Below are positions 1 through 7,946 of a DNA stretch of 41,812 nucleotides, piece by piece. The position numbers and the translations under genes were made by a program. The stretch is from the NCBI GenBank assembly GCA_013153135.1, contig JAADFA010000109.1:1-41812 (forward strand), read 5' to 3'. The notes under the pieces are model-generated. The model was not told where the DNA came from. It made no database searches and was given only the letters and a program-made list of their open reading frames with translations. Every line of letters starts with the position of its first letter. Positions within the stretch are counted from its first letter, which is position 1. The DNA is from Chloroflexota bacterium (lineage in GTDB: Bacteria; Chloroflexota; Anaerolineae; Anaerolineales; DRMV01).

Positions 1-88
1 ACCCCCGACATGCCCGTCTTTTGAGCCCCTTTTTGCCCTCCTGGCCCTCCAGGAGGCCTTCGTTGTTTCCCCGAAAAAGCCAAAGTCC

Positions 89-214
89 AGGGGCGCACTG
101 CCGTGCGCCCCTACTACCGACTAACGACTGCCGACTACCGACTGCTTGCTATCCGCTCCCTGCTCTGGGCGCACTGCCGTGCGCCCCTACTGCCGACTAT
201 CGACTACCGACTGT
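89..214. repeat. Two-copy palindrome plus heptamer repeat
   Basis: Two related units lie downstream of the DUF4230 gene. Unit 1 has a perfect 10-bp stem, AGGGGCGCAC / GTGCGCCCCT, around a TGCC loop (89-112), followed by four in-register heptamers of the form CGACTRM (118-145). Unit 2 has the 8-bp core of the same hairpin (167-186), followed by three heptamers (194-214). This looks like a small interspersed intergenic repeat of REP or heptamer type. The hairpins could also act as a processing or termination point for the minus-strand operon ending at 224, but no T-run follows them. Nothing else is recognised in 1-223. Confidence 0.7.
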
Positions 215-223
215 TCCACCCAT

Positions 224-931
224 CTATGGCGTTGGCGTAGGCGTTTCGGCTTGGGGCGTGTCGTAGACAAAGCGGACTCGCGGATAGCCCAGCTCGGCAA
301 ACAATCGCGTGAGAAAGGCTTCCGCGTTGATGCGCGCACGTTCCAAAATGCCGTCTTCCAACGCGGCTTCGAGGATGGCTTGTTCTGCCGCTTTTCGAGC
401 CGCGGTCTCCAAATCAACTTCGCCTTTGGTCAGCAGGCCTTTTTCCCGATCGTAGACGTAAGACTTTTGGTTATCCAGCGTCGCGATAAAAATCTCAGGC
501 TCAGGCAGACGGACATATAATACTCCGTCTTCAATCCAGATATCCTCAGGCCCGAGCTTGCTCAAATCCACGCCTGCAATCACGATGCCGTGGGCAATGA
601 AAATCAGCCGATCGCCGAATAGGGTATCCCAGATGCCCTCGGGTTGGGTGCGGGCTGTGATGACCTTTTCGATGGTATATTGCACCGTTTCGAGACGGGC
701 CAGTTGCTTTACTTGGTGGATGATGGTGATAGGGTCAGGTTGGATGGTTGGCGTTGGATGCAGTACTTGCGCGACCTGGGTGCTGAGGGAGGCCTGCATC
801 GCTTGCACAGGTTCGACGCTTCGTTGCACCTGCTGAACCGAGGCCCGGACGGTTTCGGTCACCCGATATACCCCCCAGGCCACGATAGCCAAAATCGCGA
901 GGGCGAAAAGAAAGAGGCCAAGTCGGCGCAT
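224..931 (-). CDS. DUF4230 membrane-anchored protein
   Basis: A 235-residue protein with one N-terminal membrane anchor (about residues 4-22) and a DUF4230-type body. The body includes a stretch around GDRLIFIAHGIVIAGVDLSK and a run of acidic and hydrophobic strands ending in LYVRLPEPEIFIATLD. The C-terminus is a long Ala/Glu-rich helix and a short TPTPTP tail. The family is widespread in bacteria and has no established biochemical role; the soluble part probably faces outward. Three ATG codons stand in tandem at 937, 934 and 931. Only the last has a normal distance to the GAGGG ribosome site, so 931 is chosen. It starts 34 bases after the rho stop on the same strand and is probably cotranscribed with rho. 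Confidence 0.8.
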   Translation of the reverse strand: MRRLGLFLFALAILAIVAWGVYRVTETVRASVQQVQRSVEPVQAMQASLSTQVAQVLHPTPTIQPDPITIIHQVKQLARLETVQYTIEKVITARTQPEGIWDTLFGDRLIFIAHGIVIAGVDLSKLGPEDIWIEDGVLYVRLPEPEIFIATLDNQKSYVYDREKGLLTKGEVDLETAARKAAEQAILEAALEDGILERARINAEAFLTRLFAELGYPRVRFVYDTPQAETPTPTP

Positions 932-965
932 CATCATCCCTCACTTGAGATAAGACTTGAAAGCG

Positions 966-2252
966 TCAGATCGCTTCAGTTAAAGTCTCCAAAAATTCCA
1001 TGTTGTTGCGAGTCTTGCGCAAGCGCTCCAGGATGGCTTCGGTTGCAGTTGCCATATCCATGCCCGCGCCGGCTGGTGGTGGTGTGATCATTTGTTGGAA
1101 CATACGGCGCATGAGCCAAACCCGTTGCGTGATGTCCGGACCGAGGAGCAGCTCCTCACGACGGGTGCCAGAGCGGGTGATATCAATCGCGGGAAAGATT
1201 CGCCGTTCCTGGAGCTTGCGCGAGAGATGGAGCTCCATATTCCCTGTGCCTTTGAACTCTTCGTAAATTACATCATCCATACGAGAGCCCGTATCAATAA
1301 GTGCAGTCGCAATAATCGTTAACGAACCGCCGTTTTCGATGTTCCGGGCGGCGCCGAAGAAACGTTTGGGCGGATAGAGTGCGGAGGGGTCCAGACCGCC
1401 CGTCAGGGTGCGGCCTGAAGGGGTCACAACCAGGTTATACGCACGGGCTAGGCGAGTAATAGAGTCCAGCAAAATTACCACATCTTTGCCGATCTCAACC
1501 AGGCGCTTAGCTCGTTCCAGCACCATTTCCGCGACGCGCACGTGCGATTGCACGGGCTCGTCGAACGTGGATGAAATGACCTCCGCGTCCACCGAGCGGT
1601 CCATATCCGTAACTTCCTCGGGGCGCTCGCCGATGAGCGCGACCATAAGGTGCACATCGGGGTATTTGGTCGAGATAGCGTTGGCGATTTGCTTGAGGAT
1701 GGTTGTCTTACCCGCCTTGGGTGGGGACACAATGAGCCCTCGTTGCCCTCGTCCGATGGGCGCGACCAGATTGATGAGCCGGGTAGCTAAGGCGTAGCGG
1801 TCGGTTTCGAGGTCAAAGCGCCGATCGGGGAAGATGGGCACCAGCTCCTCAAACCGAGGACGGCGTCGTGCTTCTTCGGGCGTGAGGCCATTAATGCTTT
1901 CGACACGTAGGAGGGCATGATGCTTTTCCGTGTTGCGTGGGGGGCGGACATAACCCATGACCAAATCGCCGGGTCGGAGGCCATAGCGCCGAATTTGCGC
2001 GGGGGAAACATAGATATCATCGGGGCCTGGCCGATAGCGGCGCGCGCGCAAAAAGCCCACGCCGGAGTCGGGCAAAATTTCCAAAATACCCCCTCGCAGT
2101 TCCAGGCCGTTGCGTTCAGCCTCTGCTCGTCGGATCGCTACGATTAACTCGTCCTTCTTTAGACGACTGTAGCGGGGGATTTTGAGCTCTTTCGCTCGGC
2201 GGCGCAATTCGGCTAACGTCGCTTTTTCGAGTTCTGCCACTTGGGTCGCCAT
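966..2252 (-). CDS. rho: Transcription termination factor Rho
   Basis: Hexameric RNA-dependent ATPase that releases transcripts at Rho-dependent terminators. The 428 residues show the expected order: an N-terminal Rho-N helical domain (LAELRRRAKELKIPRYSRLK, about 12-31), a cold-shock-like RNA-binding domain (GILEILPDSGVGFLR, with YVSPAQIRRYGLRPGD), and the RecA-like motor with Walker A SPPKAGKTT, Walker B DVVILLDSITR and the conserved SGTRREELLL stretch near the end. Length is normal for the family. An in-frame upstream extension to 2339 exists, but the ATG at 2252 begins the homologous sequence and has GTGAGG 9 bases upstream. The gene is followed closely by the DUF4230 gene. The 365-base leader upstream is described separately. 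Confidence 0.97.
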   Translation of the reverse strand: MATQVAELEKATLAELRRRAKELKIPRYSRLKKDELIVAIRRAEAERNGLELRGGILEILPDSGVGFLRARRYRPGPDDIYVSPAQIRRYGLRPGDLVMGYVRPPRNTEKHHALLRVESINGLTPEEARRRPRFEELVPIFPDRRFDLETDRYALATRLINLVAPIGRGQRGLIVSPPKAGKTTILKQIANAISTKYPDVHLMVALIGERPEEVTDMDRSVDAEVISSTFDEPVQSHVRVAEMVLERAKRLVEIGKDVVILLDSITRLARAYNLVVTPSGRTLTGGLDPSALYPPKRFFGAARNIENGGSLTIIATALIDTGSRMDDVIYEEFKGTGNMELHLSRKLQERRIFPAIDITRSGTRREELLLGPDITQRVWLMRRMFQQMITPPPAGAGMDMATATEAILERLRKTRNNMEFLETLTEAI

Positions 2253-2617
2253 CGGTGCCAACCTCACTGAGTAGGGATGCATTTCAAAATAGGATGGCTG
2301 ATTGAACGATGGGCGGACATCAGGATGGACAACATCCATGGGACATGTGCGCTCGGTTGGGATGATGTCCGAGCGGGTGCAAGGGGAAGCAAGTTACACC
2401 ACAGTTCAATGACGCGCACAGTTGAACCCGGCCTCATTTGGATGCGCGGCCCTGGGGCATATGCGGGAAAAGCGTGCTTTGTGCGAGGCCGCGCGCCAAA
2501 CACAAAACGCGGGGCGTACGTCCCAACGCCCCTGATGGGCTACGCGGTTATGGCCTCGCCCGTTGGTTTGCGCCACCCGGGCTATTACGCGCGACGTTTT
2601 CGCGCGAGCTCGCAGGC
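2253..2617. other. Intergenic leader upstream of rho
   Basis: No gene is seen in this 365-base gap between the 125-residue gene and rho. It holds several inverted repeats. GGACAT/ATGTCC (2341-2346, 2365-2370) and CTCGG/CCGAG (2352-2356, 2369-2373) share bases, so they could form alternative hairpins in the rho leader. GTTCAA/TTGAAC lies at 2404-2427. GGGGCGT/ACGCCCC (2511-2532), read on the minus strand, is followed by GCGTTTTG and may be a weak terminator for the upstream gene. No convincing -35/-10 pair for rho was found. The family often autoregulates through its leader, but that is not shown here. Confidence 0.4.
2511..2532 (-). terminator. Possible weak terminator
   Basis: On the minus strand a 7-bp stem (GGGGCGT / ACGCCCC, loop of 8) is followed by GCGTTTTG, about 85 bases past the stop of the 125-residue gene. 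The stem is short and the U-tract poor, so this is tentative. Confidence 0.3.
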
Positions 2618-2995
2618 CTAGTAGGTGAAGTCGTCGGAATCGTCTCCATTGGGTTCAGCGAGGTTCTCGAGCACCTCTTGCGGCAAGAGGACCCACAACG
2701 TCAGCACATCCCCCTCGTCCGTGGGTTCATAACGGACGGCCGCAATCGGTACGCGTTGTACAAGGCCCAAGGGCGTGCGGAATTCGAGGTAGATCGCATC
2801 TTTCGCCCGCCACGCGCGGTGGCATCGTTCAACCAACGCAGGACCATTCAGCGCACGCACACGCGTGCGCGCCAAAAGCGCGCGGCGAGGCGGCCCTTCC
2901 AATATACCCCAAAACAGCTCGCCCATGGGCTGCTGGACAGGTTCGAAAACGGGCGTCGGGCCTTCAATGATGGTGATTTTCCGTTCCTCATCCAT
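2618..2995 (-). CDS. Conserved hypothetical protein, 125 aa
   Basis: Not recognised. A soluble acidic protein, with no signal peptide or membrane segment, that looks like a compact beta-rich fold (EERKITIIEGPTPVFEP at the start, AIYLEFRTPLGLVQRVPIAA in the middle) and ends in an acidic tail, NGDDSDDFTY. The ATG at 2995 has GGGAGC 10 bases upstream and is preferred to the in-frame TTG at 3013, which would add six residues. A good promoter lies immediately upstream (-10 at 3028-3033), divergent from metG. It sits upstream of rho on the same strand, but 365 bases separate them, so it is probably its own transcript. Confidence 0.75.
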   Translation of the reverse strand: MDEERKITIIEGPTPVFEPVQQPMGELFWGILEGPPRRALLARTRVRALNGPALVERCHRAWRAKDAIYLEFRTPLGLVQRVPIAAVRYEPTDEGDVLTLWVLLPQEVLENLAEPNGDDSDDFTY

Positions 2996-3027
2996 GGGTG
3001 TATTCGCTCCCAACCGTTGTGTTTTTT

Positions 3028-3055
3028 ATCATACCATGTTTTGCTTCCCCTGCAA
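3028..3055 (-). promoter_or_regulatory. Sigma-70-type promoter for the 125-aa gene
   Basis: Minus-strand TTGCAG (3050-3055), a 16-base spacer and TATGAT (3028-3033). Transcription would start near 3021, about 25 bases before the ATG at 2995. Confidence 0.65.
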
Positions 3056-3144
3056 GGGCCGGACCGAAGAGAACCAGGGCTTTTTACTTGGCTTCATTAC
3101 CCAAACCTATCACCTCTGCTCAGCCATTTCTTTCTCGGATGCAC

Positions 3145-3150
3145 TATAAT
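3145..3150 (+). promoter_or_regulatory. -10 element for metG
   Basis: A perfect TATAAT lies 38 bases before the metG ATG; no good -35 is seen at the normal distance (AGCCAT). The GGAGGAG ribosome site at 3178-3184 follows. The metG promoter is divergent from that of the 125-residue gene. Confidence 0.55.
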
Positions 3151-3188
3151 TGTAGCATTCCAGGCCTGACTCGAAGCGGAGGAGACTT

Positions 3189-5000
3189 ATGAGCGCGTAC
3201 GTCTTGGCCGGGGTCGCGTGGCCATATGCCAACGCGCTGATCCATGCCGGGAACTTGGTGGGCGCGTATTTGCCTGCAGACATCTTTTCTCGCTATCAAC
3301 GCCTGCGCGGTCGGAACATGCTCATGGTCTCGGGCTCGGATGCCCATGGTACGCCGATCACGGTACGTGCTGATAAAGAAGGCGTCCCCCCTGAAACCAT
3401 TTACCGACGTTATCATCGCTCTTTTTTGGAGCTCTTCCAGAAGTTTGGTCTGGCTTACGACCTGTTTACCTCAACGCATACTGAGAACCATTTCCGCGTA
3501 TCACAAACCATATTCAAAGCCCTGCTCGAGAATGGTTACCTTTTTACCCAAAAGGCCAAACAATGGTATTCCCCAACTTTGGGGCGCTTCTTGCCTGACC
3601 GTTACGTTGAGGGTACATGTTACATTTGTGGCTATGAGCACGCGCGTAGCGACCAGTGCGACCGATGTGGTAATTTGCTCGACCCAACTAAACTGATCAA
3701 TCCTCGGTCTAAGCTCGATGGGTCAGTGCCTGAATTGCGGGATACGGAACACTTTTACCTTGACTTGCCCAAGCTGGAGCCAGCTCTGCTGGATTTTTTG
3801 CGGCAGCATCAAGACCATTGGCGCCCCCCGGTCGTGCGACAATCCATTAGCTTTATTCAGACTGAAGGGCTCAAGCCCCGGCCCATCAGCCGCGATCTGG
3901 ATTGGGGCATCCCCATCCCCTTGCCCGGTTGGGAACACAAGGTGCTGTATGTCTGGTTTGAAGCGGTGATCGGGTACCTTTCTGCGGCCATTGAATGGAG
4001 CCAGCTCACTGGCCAACCCGACGCGTGGCAGGCTTGGTGGTTCAACCCCGAAGCACGAACGTATTACTTTATCGGCAAGGACAATATTCCCTTCCACACC
4101 CTCATGTGGCCTGCCGAGCTCATCGGCGCGGGGACGGCCTTTGAGCGTCTCTTCCTTGGCCAAGAGAAGGGACGCCGCTTGGTCTTGCCGTATGATGTGC
4201 CCGCGAACCAATTTCTCAACCTGGAAGGCTGCAAATTCTCCGGCAGTCGTAACTGGGCCCTTTGGGGGCTCGATCTGCTGGAACGCTACGACCCCGACCC
4301 CTTGCGCTATTACCTCACGGCCATCATGCCCGAGACGAAGGATACCGACTGGTATTGGGAGGACTTCCTGCGGCGCAACAACGATGAGCTGGTGGCTACG
4401 TGGGGCAATTTGGCCCATCGAGTGTTATCTTTTGCGTACAAACATTGGGGCCACGTGCCCGAGCCTGGGCCCCTGGCCGACCTAGACGCGGCTTTGTTAG
4501 AGGAAATGACTCAGGGCCTGCAGGTCGTGGGTGAGCATCTGGAGCACGTACGCCTCCGCGCGGGCTTGCAAGAAGCCATGCGCCTGGCTGCCCAGGTGAA
4601 CAAGTACCTGGAGCGCCGCGCGCCGTGGCAGCGCATTAAAGAGGATCGCACCGATGCAGGCACCATTATCTACACGGCCTTGCGTGCCATTGATGACTTA
4701 AAGATAATGTTTGCCCCCTATCTTCCCTTCACCAGCGAACGTCTACACCAATATTTAGGGTATGAGCGGCCCCTTTTTGGACGTCAATATACGGAGACGG
4801 TTGAGGATGCCCTGGGTACCCATGAAGTTTTGCGTTACGACCCCACCCCGGCGACGGGCCGTTGGGTGCCCAGCGAGCTACCTCCGGGGCAGCCCTTGCG
4901 TAAGCCCAAGCCTCTGTTCCGTAAGCTTGACCCGGCCATCATTGAAGAGGAAAAGGCGCGCCTGGGTGAACCGCCCGAGGATTGCGTGGGGAGGCGATAG
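3189..5000 (+). CDS. metG: Methionyl-tRNA synthetase
   Basis: Charges tRNA-Met in the cytoplasm, for both initiation and elongation. The 603 residues carry the class I signature HAGN (19-22, the HIGH box) after WPYANALIHA, then GSDAHGTP. A connective-peptide zinc knuckle has four Cys (144, 147, 157, 160; CX2C-X9-CX2C). The second ATP-binding loop is KFSGS (349-353), a variant of KMSKS. The helical anticodon-binding domain follows. There is no C-terminal tRNA-binding (EMAP-like) dimerisation domain, so this is the shorter MetRS form. The start has GGAGGAG 4 bases upstream. radC follows after 8 bases and is probably translationally linked. Confidence 0.97.
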   Translation: MSAYVLAGVAWPYANALIHAGNLVGAYLPADIFSRYQRLRGRNMLMVSGSDAHGTPITVRADKEGVPPETIYRRYHRSFLELFQKFGLAYDLFTSTHTENHFRVSQTIFKALLENGYLFTQKAKQWYSPTLGRFLPDRYVEGTCYICGYEHARSDQCDRCGNLLDPTKLINPRSKLDGSVPELRDTEHFYLDLPKLEPALLDFLRQHQDHWRPPVVRQSISFIQTEGLKPRPISRDLDWGIPIPLPGWEHKVLYVWFEAVIGYLSAAIEWSQLTGQPDAWQAWWFNPEARTYYFIGKDNIPFHTLMWPAELIGAGTAFERLFLGQEKGRRLVLPYDVPANQFLNLEGCKFSGSRNWALWGLDLLERYDPDPLRYYLTAIMPETKDTDWYWEDFLRRNNDELVATWGNLAHRVLSFAYKHWGHVPEPGPLADLDAALLEEMTQGLQVVGEHLEHVRLRAGLQEAMRLAAQVNKYLERRAPWQRIKEDRTDAGTIIYTALRAIDDLKIMFAPYLPFTSERLHQYLGYERPLFGRQYTETVEDALGTHEVLRYDPTPATGRWVPSELPPGQPLRKPKPLFRKLDPAIIEEEKARLGEPPEDCVGRR

Positions 5001-5008
5001 ACTCGTCC

Positions 5009-5710
5009 ATGAGCGGCTATCGGATTCGGGATTGGGATACCGAGGACCGTCCGCGGGAGCGCTTGGCCCGGCTCGGGCCGCAGAGCCTGACCACGGCAGA
5101 GCTCTTAGCCATCCTTTTGCGCACTGGCCGCCGCGGAGAGCACGCGGTGGCTTTGGCCCAGCGCCTGCTGCGCGAGTTCGGCGGACTCACGGGCCTGCAT
5201 CGCGCGCCCTTGAGCGCGTTGCAGGCCATCCCGGGCATGGGCTTGGCCAAGAGCACTCAAATCAAAGCCGCGTTGGAATTGGCGCAACGTCTGCGTCGCG
5301 CTCAATGGAAAGAACGCCCGGCTATTCACAGTCCGCAGGATGTGGCCGAAATGCTCATGACCGAGATGACCGCGCTGGAACAAGAGCATTTACGGGTGCT
5401 CCTGCTCAACACCCGCAATCACGTTTTAGATGTGCGCGACGTGGTCCGGGGTTCGGTCAATAGTGCGCAAGTGCGTGTAGCCGAGGTCTTCCGGGAGGCC
5501 GTTCGACATAACGCAACCGCCATCTTGCTGGTGCATAATCACCCTAGTGGCGACCCGTCTCCAAGCCCGGATGATATCGCGTTGACGCGCCAAATCGTGG
5601 CCGCGGGGCGTACGCTAGATATCGCGGTGCTTGACCATATCATCATTGGCGCGGGGCGTTATGTCTCTTTGCGTGAGGCCGGGTTGGTGGTCTTTTGGGA
5701 TGGCGCCTGA
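5009..5710 (+). CDS. radC: RadC-family JAMM-domain protein
   Basis: A 233-residue RadC/YicR-type protein. An N-terminal helical part includes a helix-hairpin-helix motif (LSALQAIPGMGLAKSTQIKA, about 68-87). It is followed by an MPN/JAMM metalloprotease-like domain with Glu159, HNHPSGDPSPSPDD (His176, His178) and Asp189, which would bind one metal. The family was once linked to DNA repair, but its substrate and real role are not established. The ATG at 5009 is chosen over an in-frame TTG at 4982 because homology begins at SGYRIRDWD; GGGGAGG lies 14 bases upstream, inside the end of metG. It is probably cotranscribed with metG and the next gene. Confidence 0.92.
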   Translation: MSGYRIRDWDTEDRPRERLARLGPQSLTTAELLAILLRTGRRGEHAVALAQRLLREFGGLTGLHRAPLSALQAIPGMGLAKSTQIKAALELAQRLRRAQWKERPAIHSPQDVAEMLMTEMTALEQEHLRVLLLNTRNHVLDVRDVVRGSVNSAQVRVAEVFREAVRHNATAILLVHNHPSGDPSPSPDDIALTRQIVAAGRTLDIAVLDHIIIGAGRYVSLREAGLVVFWDGA

Positions 5711-5742
5711 GCGCGCGATGGGGGCTCGTTTGGGAGGCGACC

Positions 5743-6246
5743 ATGACCAAAACGCGACCTTGGCCGGACGTACAGCTCGCTGCCGTCGGGAACGATATCT
5801 GGGAACTCCGTCACGCGGGCCAGACTTGGCGGGTGCGCGTTCTGCATCGTGAAGGGGTCCGCTGGTATCTCGAGATCGAGGGGCAACGCGTGGTCGTCGA
5901 TGCCACCTGGGTCCGGGGCCAAGGATGGGCCCAATGGCGTGGGCGGTTGTGGCGCGTCGATAGCACCCCCCGCGCACCCAGCGCGCGAGGCGAAGCCGAA
6001 GCGCCCCATCGCGATGGCATCCTGCGCGCACCCATGCCCGCGCAAGTGCGCCATATCGCGATCCAACCCGGTGATCGCGTTAAGGCCGGGGCAACTTTGG
6101 TCCTCCTTGAAGCCATGAAGATGGAACTTCGCATCCAGGCGCCGTTTGACGCGCATGTGACCGCGGTGCATGTGCAACCCGGTCAGGCTGTCGAGCGCGA
6201 CGCGGTATTGGTTGAACTCGAACCCGTCACTGCGGGGGCTGAGTGA
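5743..6246 (+). CDS. Biotin/lipoyl-attachment domain protein
   Basis: A 167-residue protein. The N-terminal part (about 1-75) is a beta-rich domain rich in Trp and Arg with no clear match. The C-terminal part (about 95-165) is a biotinyl carrier domain with the modification motif EAMKM (123-127), where Lys126 would carry biotin. It resembles the carrier subunit or tail of acyl-CoA or pyruvate carboxylases, as in AccB or the gamma subunit of decarboxylases. No carboxylase, carboxyltransferase or biotin ligase gene is nearby, so its partner is unknown. GGGAGG lies 5 bases before the ATG. It is last in the metG-radC run and converges on the SIS-domain gene. Confidence 0.85.
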   Translation: MTKTRPWPDVQLAAVGNDIWELRHAGQTWRVRVLHREGVRWYLEIEGQRVVVDATWVRGQGWAQWRGRLWRVDSTPRAPSARGEAEAPHRDGILRAPMPAQVRHIAIQPGDRVKAGATLVLLEAMKMELRIQAPFDAHVTAVHVQPGQAVERDAVLVELEPVTAGAE

Positions 6247-6303
6247 AAGTAGCTCCCTCACTCACGAGGCTGGCGTGATCGTGGATGGTGAAATTCAAAC
6301 GTT

Positions 6304-7359
6304 TTAGCGGGTCTGAGTCACTTTTGTCAGCCCGCGTGGGTGATCTGGATCGTAATCCTTGGCCAACGTGAGGTAGTAAGCAAACAGTTGGCCCAAGACT
6401 ACCGCGGTGAAGGGGGTAAGCCATTCGGGCAGATCGCCGGGCAAGGCAAGCCGTGTGCGCGCGAGCGCGAGGGTCTCTGCTGCGTCGGAGATGGCAACAA
6501 TTTCCGCGCCTCGTTCCCTCAGCCGTGTCGCGAGCCGTTGGATCTCGGTGTACACCCGCCCGCGCGGTGCAATCAGGATGACCGGAAACCCATCCCCAAT
6601 GACCGCGATAGGGCCGTGCTGAAAGTCGGCCGATGAGTATGGTTCTGCAACTACGTAAGTGAGCTCTTTGAGCTTGAGTGCAATCTCGTATGCGGTCGCG
6701 TAGTTGTATCCGCGGCCGATGACCACGCACGTACTCATGTAGCGGTAGCGTTCCGTCGCGCGCGCGATCATTTCGGCCATACTCAATGCCTGGCTTACGG
6801 CCGCGGGCACCGCGGTGAGCTCCCGCCAGGCTTGCGCGTCCTCTGTCCATTGGGTTACGAGCAGGGCCAGAGCCATGAGCTGCGCGGTGTAGGTTTTGGT
6901 CGCGGCGATGCTTCGCTCCTCCCCTGCATGCAAGGGCAGTATATGGGTCGCGACGTGGGCCAAGGGCGCGTCGGGGTCGTTGGTGATCGCGACGGTCATG
7001 GCCCCCTGTTGTGTTGCTGTCTCTACCACAGTGATGATATCCGAAGAGCGGCCCGATTGAGAAATACCGATAACCAACGTCTCGCGCAGTTGAGGGGGAC
7101 GCTCATACAGCGTGAAAAGGGACGGCGTGGCCATCGCCACGGGCAGCCCGACCATCGCGCCAAACAAATACTTGCCGTACAGCGCGGCATTGTCGCTGCT
7201 CCCACGTGCGGCCATAACTACGAAGCGGATTCCTCGCTCGCGGGCGGTCTGCGCGATAGCCCGAGCTCGCTCCCGTTCTTCCAAGAGCAAGGTGGTGAGC
7301 ACTTGGGGCTGTGCGAAGATCTCACGGTACAGGTAGGGCGTATCTGTGTCGGGCTTCAT
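6304..7359 (-). CDS. Double-SIS sugar-phosphate isomerase/deaminase-like protein
   Basis: A 351-residue protein with two SIS domains and no glutaminase domain. It resembles the isomerase half of GlmS and the stand-alone NagB-II/AgaS group that acts on glucosamine-6-phosphate or related amino-sugar phosphates. Motifs are ARGSSDNAALYGKYLF and ISQSGRSSDI in the first SIS domain and GRGYNYATAYEIALKLKEL with EPYSSADFQHGP in the second. The last motif is typical of the active-site loop in this group. Its start overlaps the stop of the LOG-family gene as ATGA (7356-7359), with AGGAGG 4 bases upstream, so the two are translationally coupled. The exact substrate cannot be read from sequence. Confidence 0.85.
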   Translation of the reverse strand: MKPDTDTPYLYREIFAQPQVLTTLLLEERERARAIAQTARERGIRFVVMAARGSSDNAALYGKYLFGAMVGLPVAMATPSLFTLYERPPQLRETLVIGISQSGRSSDIITVVETATQQGAMTVAITNDPDAPLAHVATHILPLHAGEERSIAATKTYTAQLMALALLVTQWTEDAQAWRELTAVPAAVSQALSMAEMIARATERYRYMSTCVVIGRGYNYATAYEIALKLKELTYVVAEPYSSADFQHGPIAVIGDGFPVILIAPRGRVYTEIQRLATRLRERGAEIVAISDAAETLALARTRLALPGDLPEWLTPFTAVVLGQLFAYYLTLAKDYDPDHPRGLTKVTQTR

Positions 7360-7916
7360 GGCTCCTCCTGGGGTGGAACGTGGGCGCGCAGGATACGGAC
7401 CGCATCCTCGGGGTCTGAGGCTATCAGGAGCGCGTGGCGTGCCGCAGGCGGGAAGTACGCGGCGAGTGCTTCCTGGGTGCGCTGACAGGCATCGGCCAAT
7501 TCCTGCCCGATGAGGATGAGCGGCCGCGGGGGTAGCGCGCGGATCAGCAAATGGTTCCATGTGAGCAAGATTTCGGTCAACGTGCCCACGCCGCCCGGCA
7601 GGGCTAAAAACGCGTCGCCGTGGGTGAGCATGCGCTCGAGGCGCTCCAGCAACGTACGCGTACGCCATTCTTCGTGCAGCCAGCGATTGGGGCCGACCGG
7701 GCGCCAGCGCTCGATTTGCTCGCAGGTCACGCCGATGACATGACCACCGGCCTCGGCCGCGCCGCGCGAGACGGCTTCCATGGTGCCGATATACCCCCCG
7801 GTGATCACGATGTACCCCGCGCGAGCCAGGGCCTGGCCCAAATGATAGGCACGTTGATACGCGGGGTCGCCGGGCTTTGGGGCGGACGCGCCAAATACAA
7901 CCACACGTGCTGCCAT
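7356..7916 (-). CDS. LOG-family (lysine decarboxylase-like fold) protein
   Basis: A 186-residue Rossmann-like protein of the LOG/TIGR00730 type. It has the nucleotide-binding stretch GGYIGTMEA (40-48) and the signature PGGVGTLTE (107-115). Characterised relatives are nucleoside-5'-monophosphate phosphoribohydrolases (the cytokinin-activating LOG enzymes); the lysine decarboxylase name is historical. The variant GGYIGTME in place of GGGxxGLM marks a sub-branch, so its nucleotide preference is uncertain. The ATG has AAAGGGG 6 bases upstream. It lies in the middle of a minus-strand operon and overlaps the SIS gene by 4 bases. Confidence 0.85.
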   Translation of the reverse strand: MAARVVVFGASAPKPGDPAYQRAYHLGQALARAGYIVITGGYIGTMEAVSRGAAEAGGHVIGVTCEQIERWRPVGPNRWLHEEWRTRTLLERLERMLTHGDAFLALPGGVGTLTEILLTWNHLLIRALPPRPLILIGQELADACQRTQEALAAYFPPAARHALLIASDPEDAVRILRAHVPPQEEP

Positions 7917-7946
7917 CGCGTTCCCCTTTGACTTGTAGGAATGGAG

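Noticed and set aside
118..214. Heptamer repeats considered as a CRISPR array
   Set aside because: The units are 7 bases with no spacers, and no cas genes are present.
2588..2606. CGCGCGA / TCGCGCG hairpin after the 125-residue gene, considered as a terminator
   Set aside because: The 7-bp stem is not followed by a T-run on the minus strand; the GGGGCGT hairpin at 2511-2532 is a little better.
6241..6263. GAGTGA / TCACTC hairpin between the biotinyl gene and the SIS gene, considered as a shared terminator
   Set aside because: Six base pairs with an 11-base loop and no good T-run on the plus strand; too weak to call.
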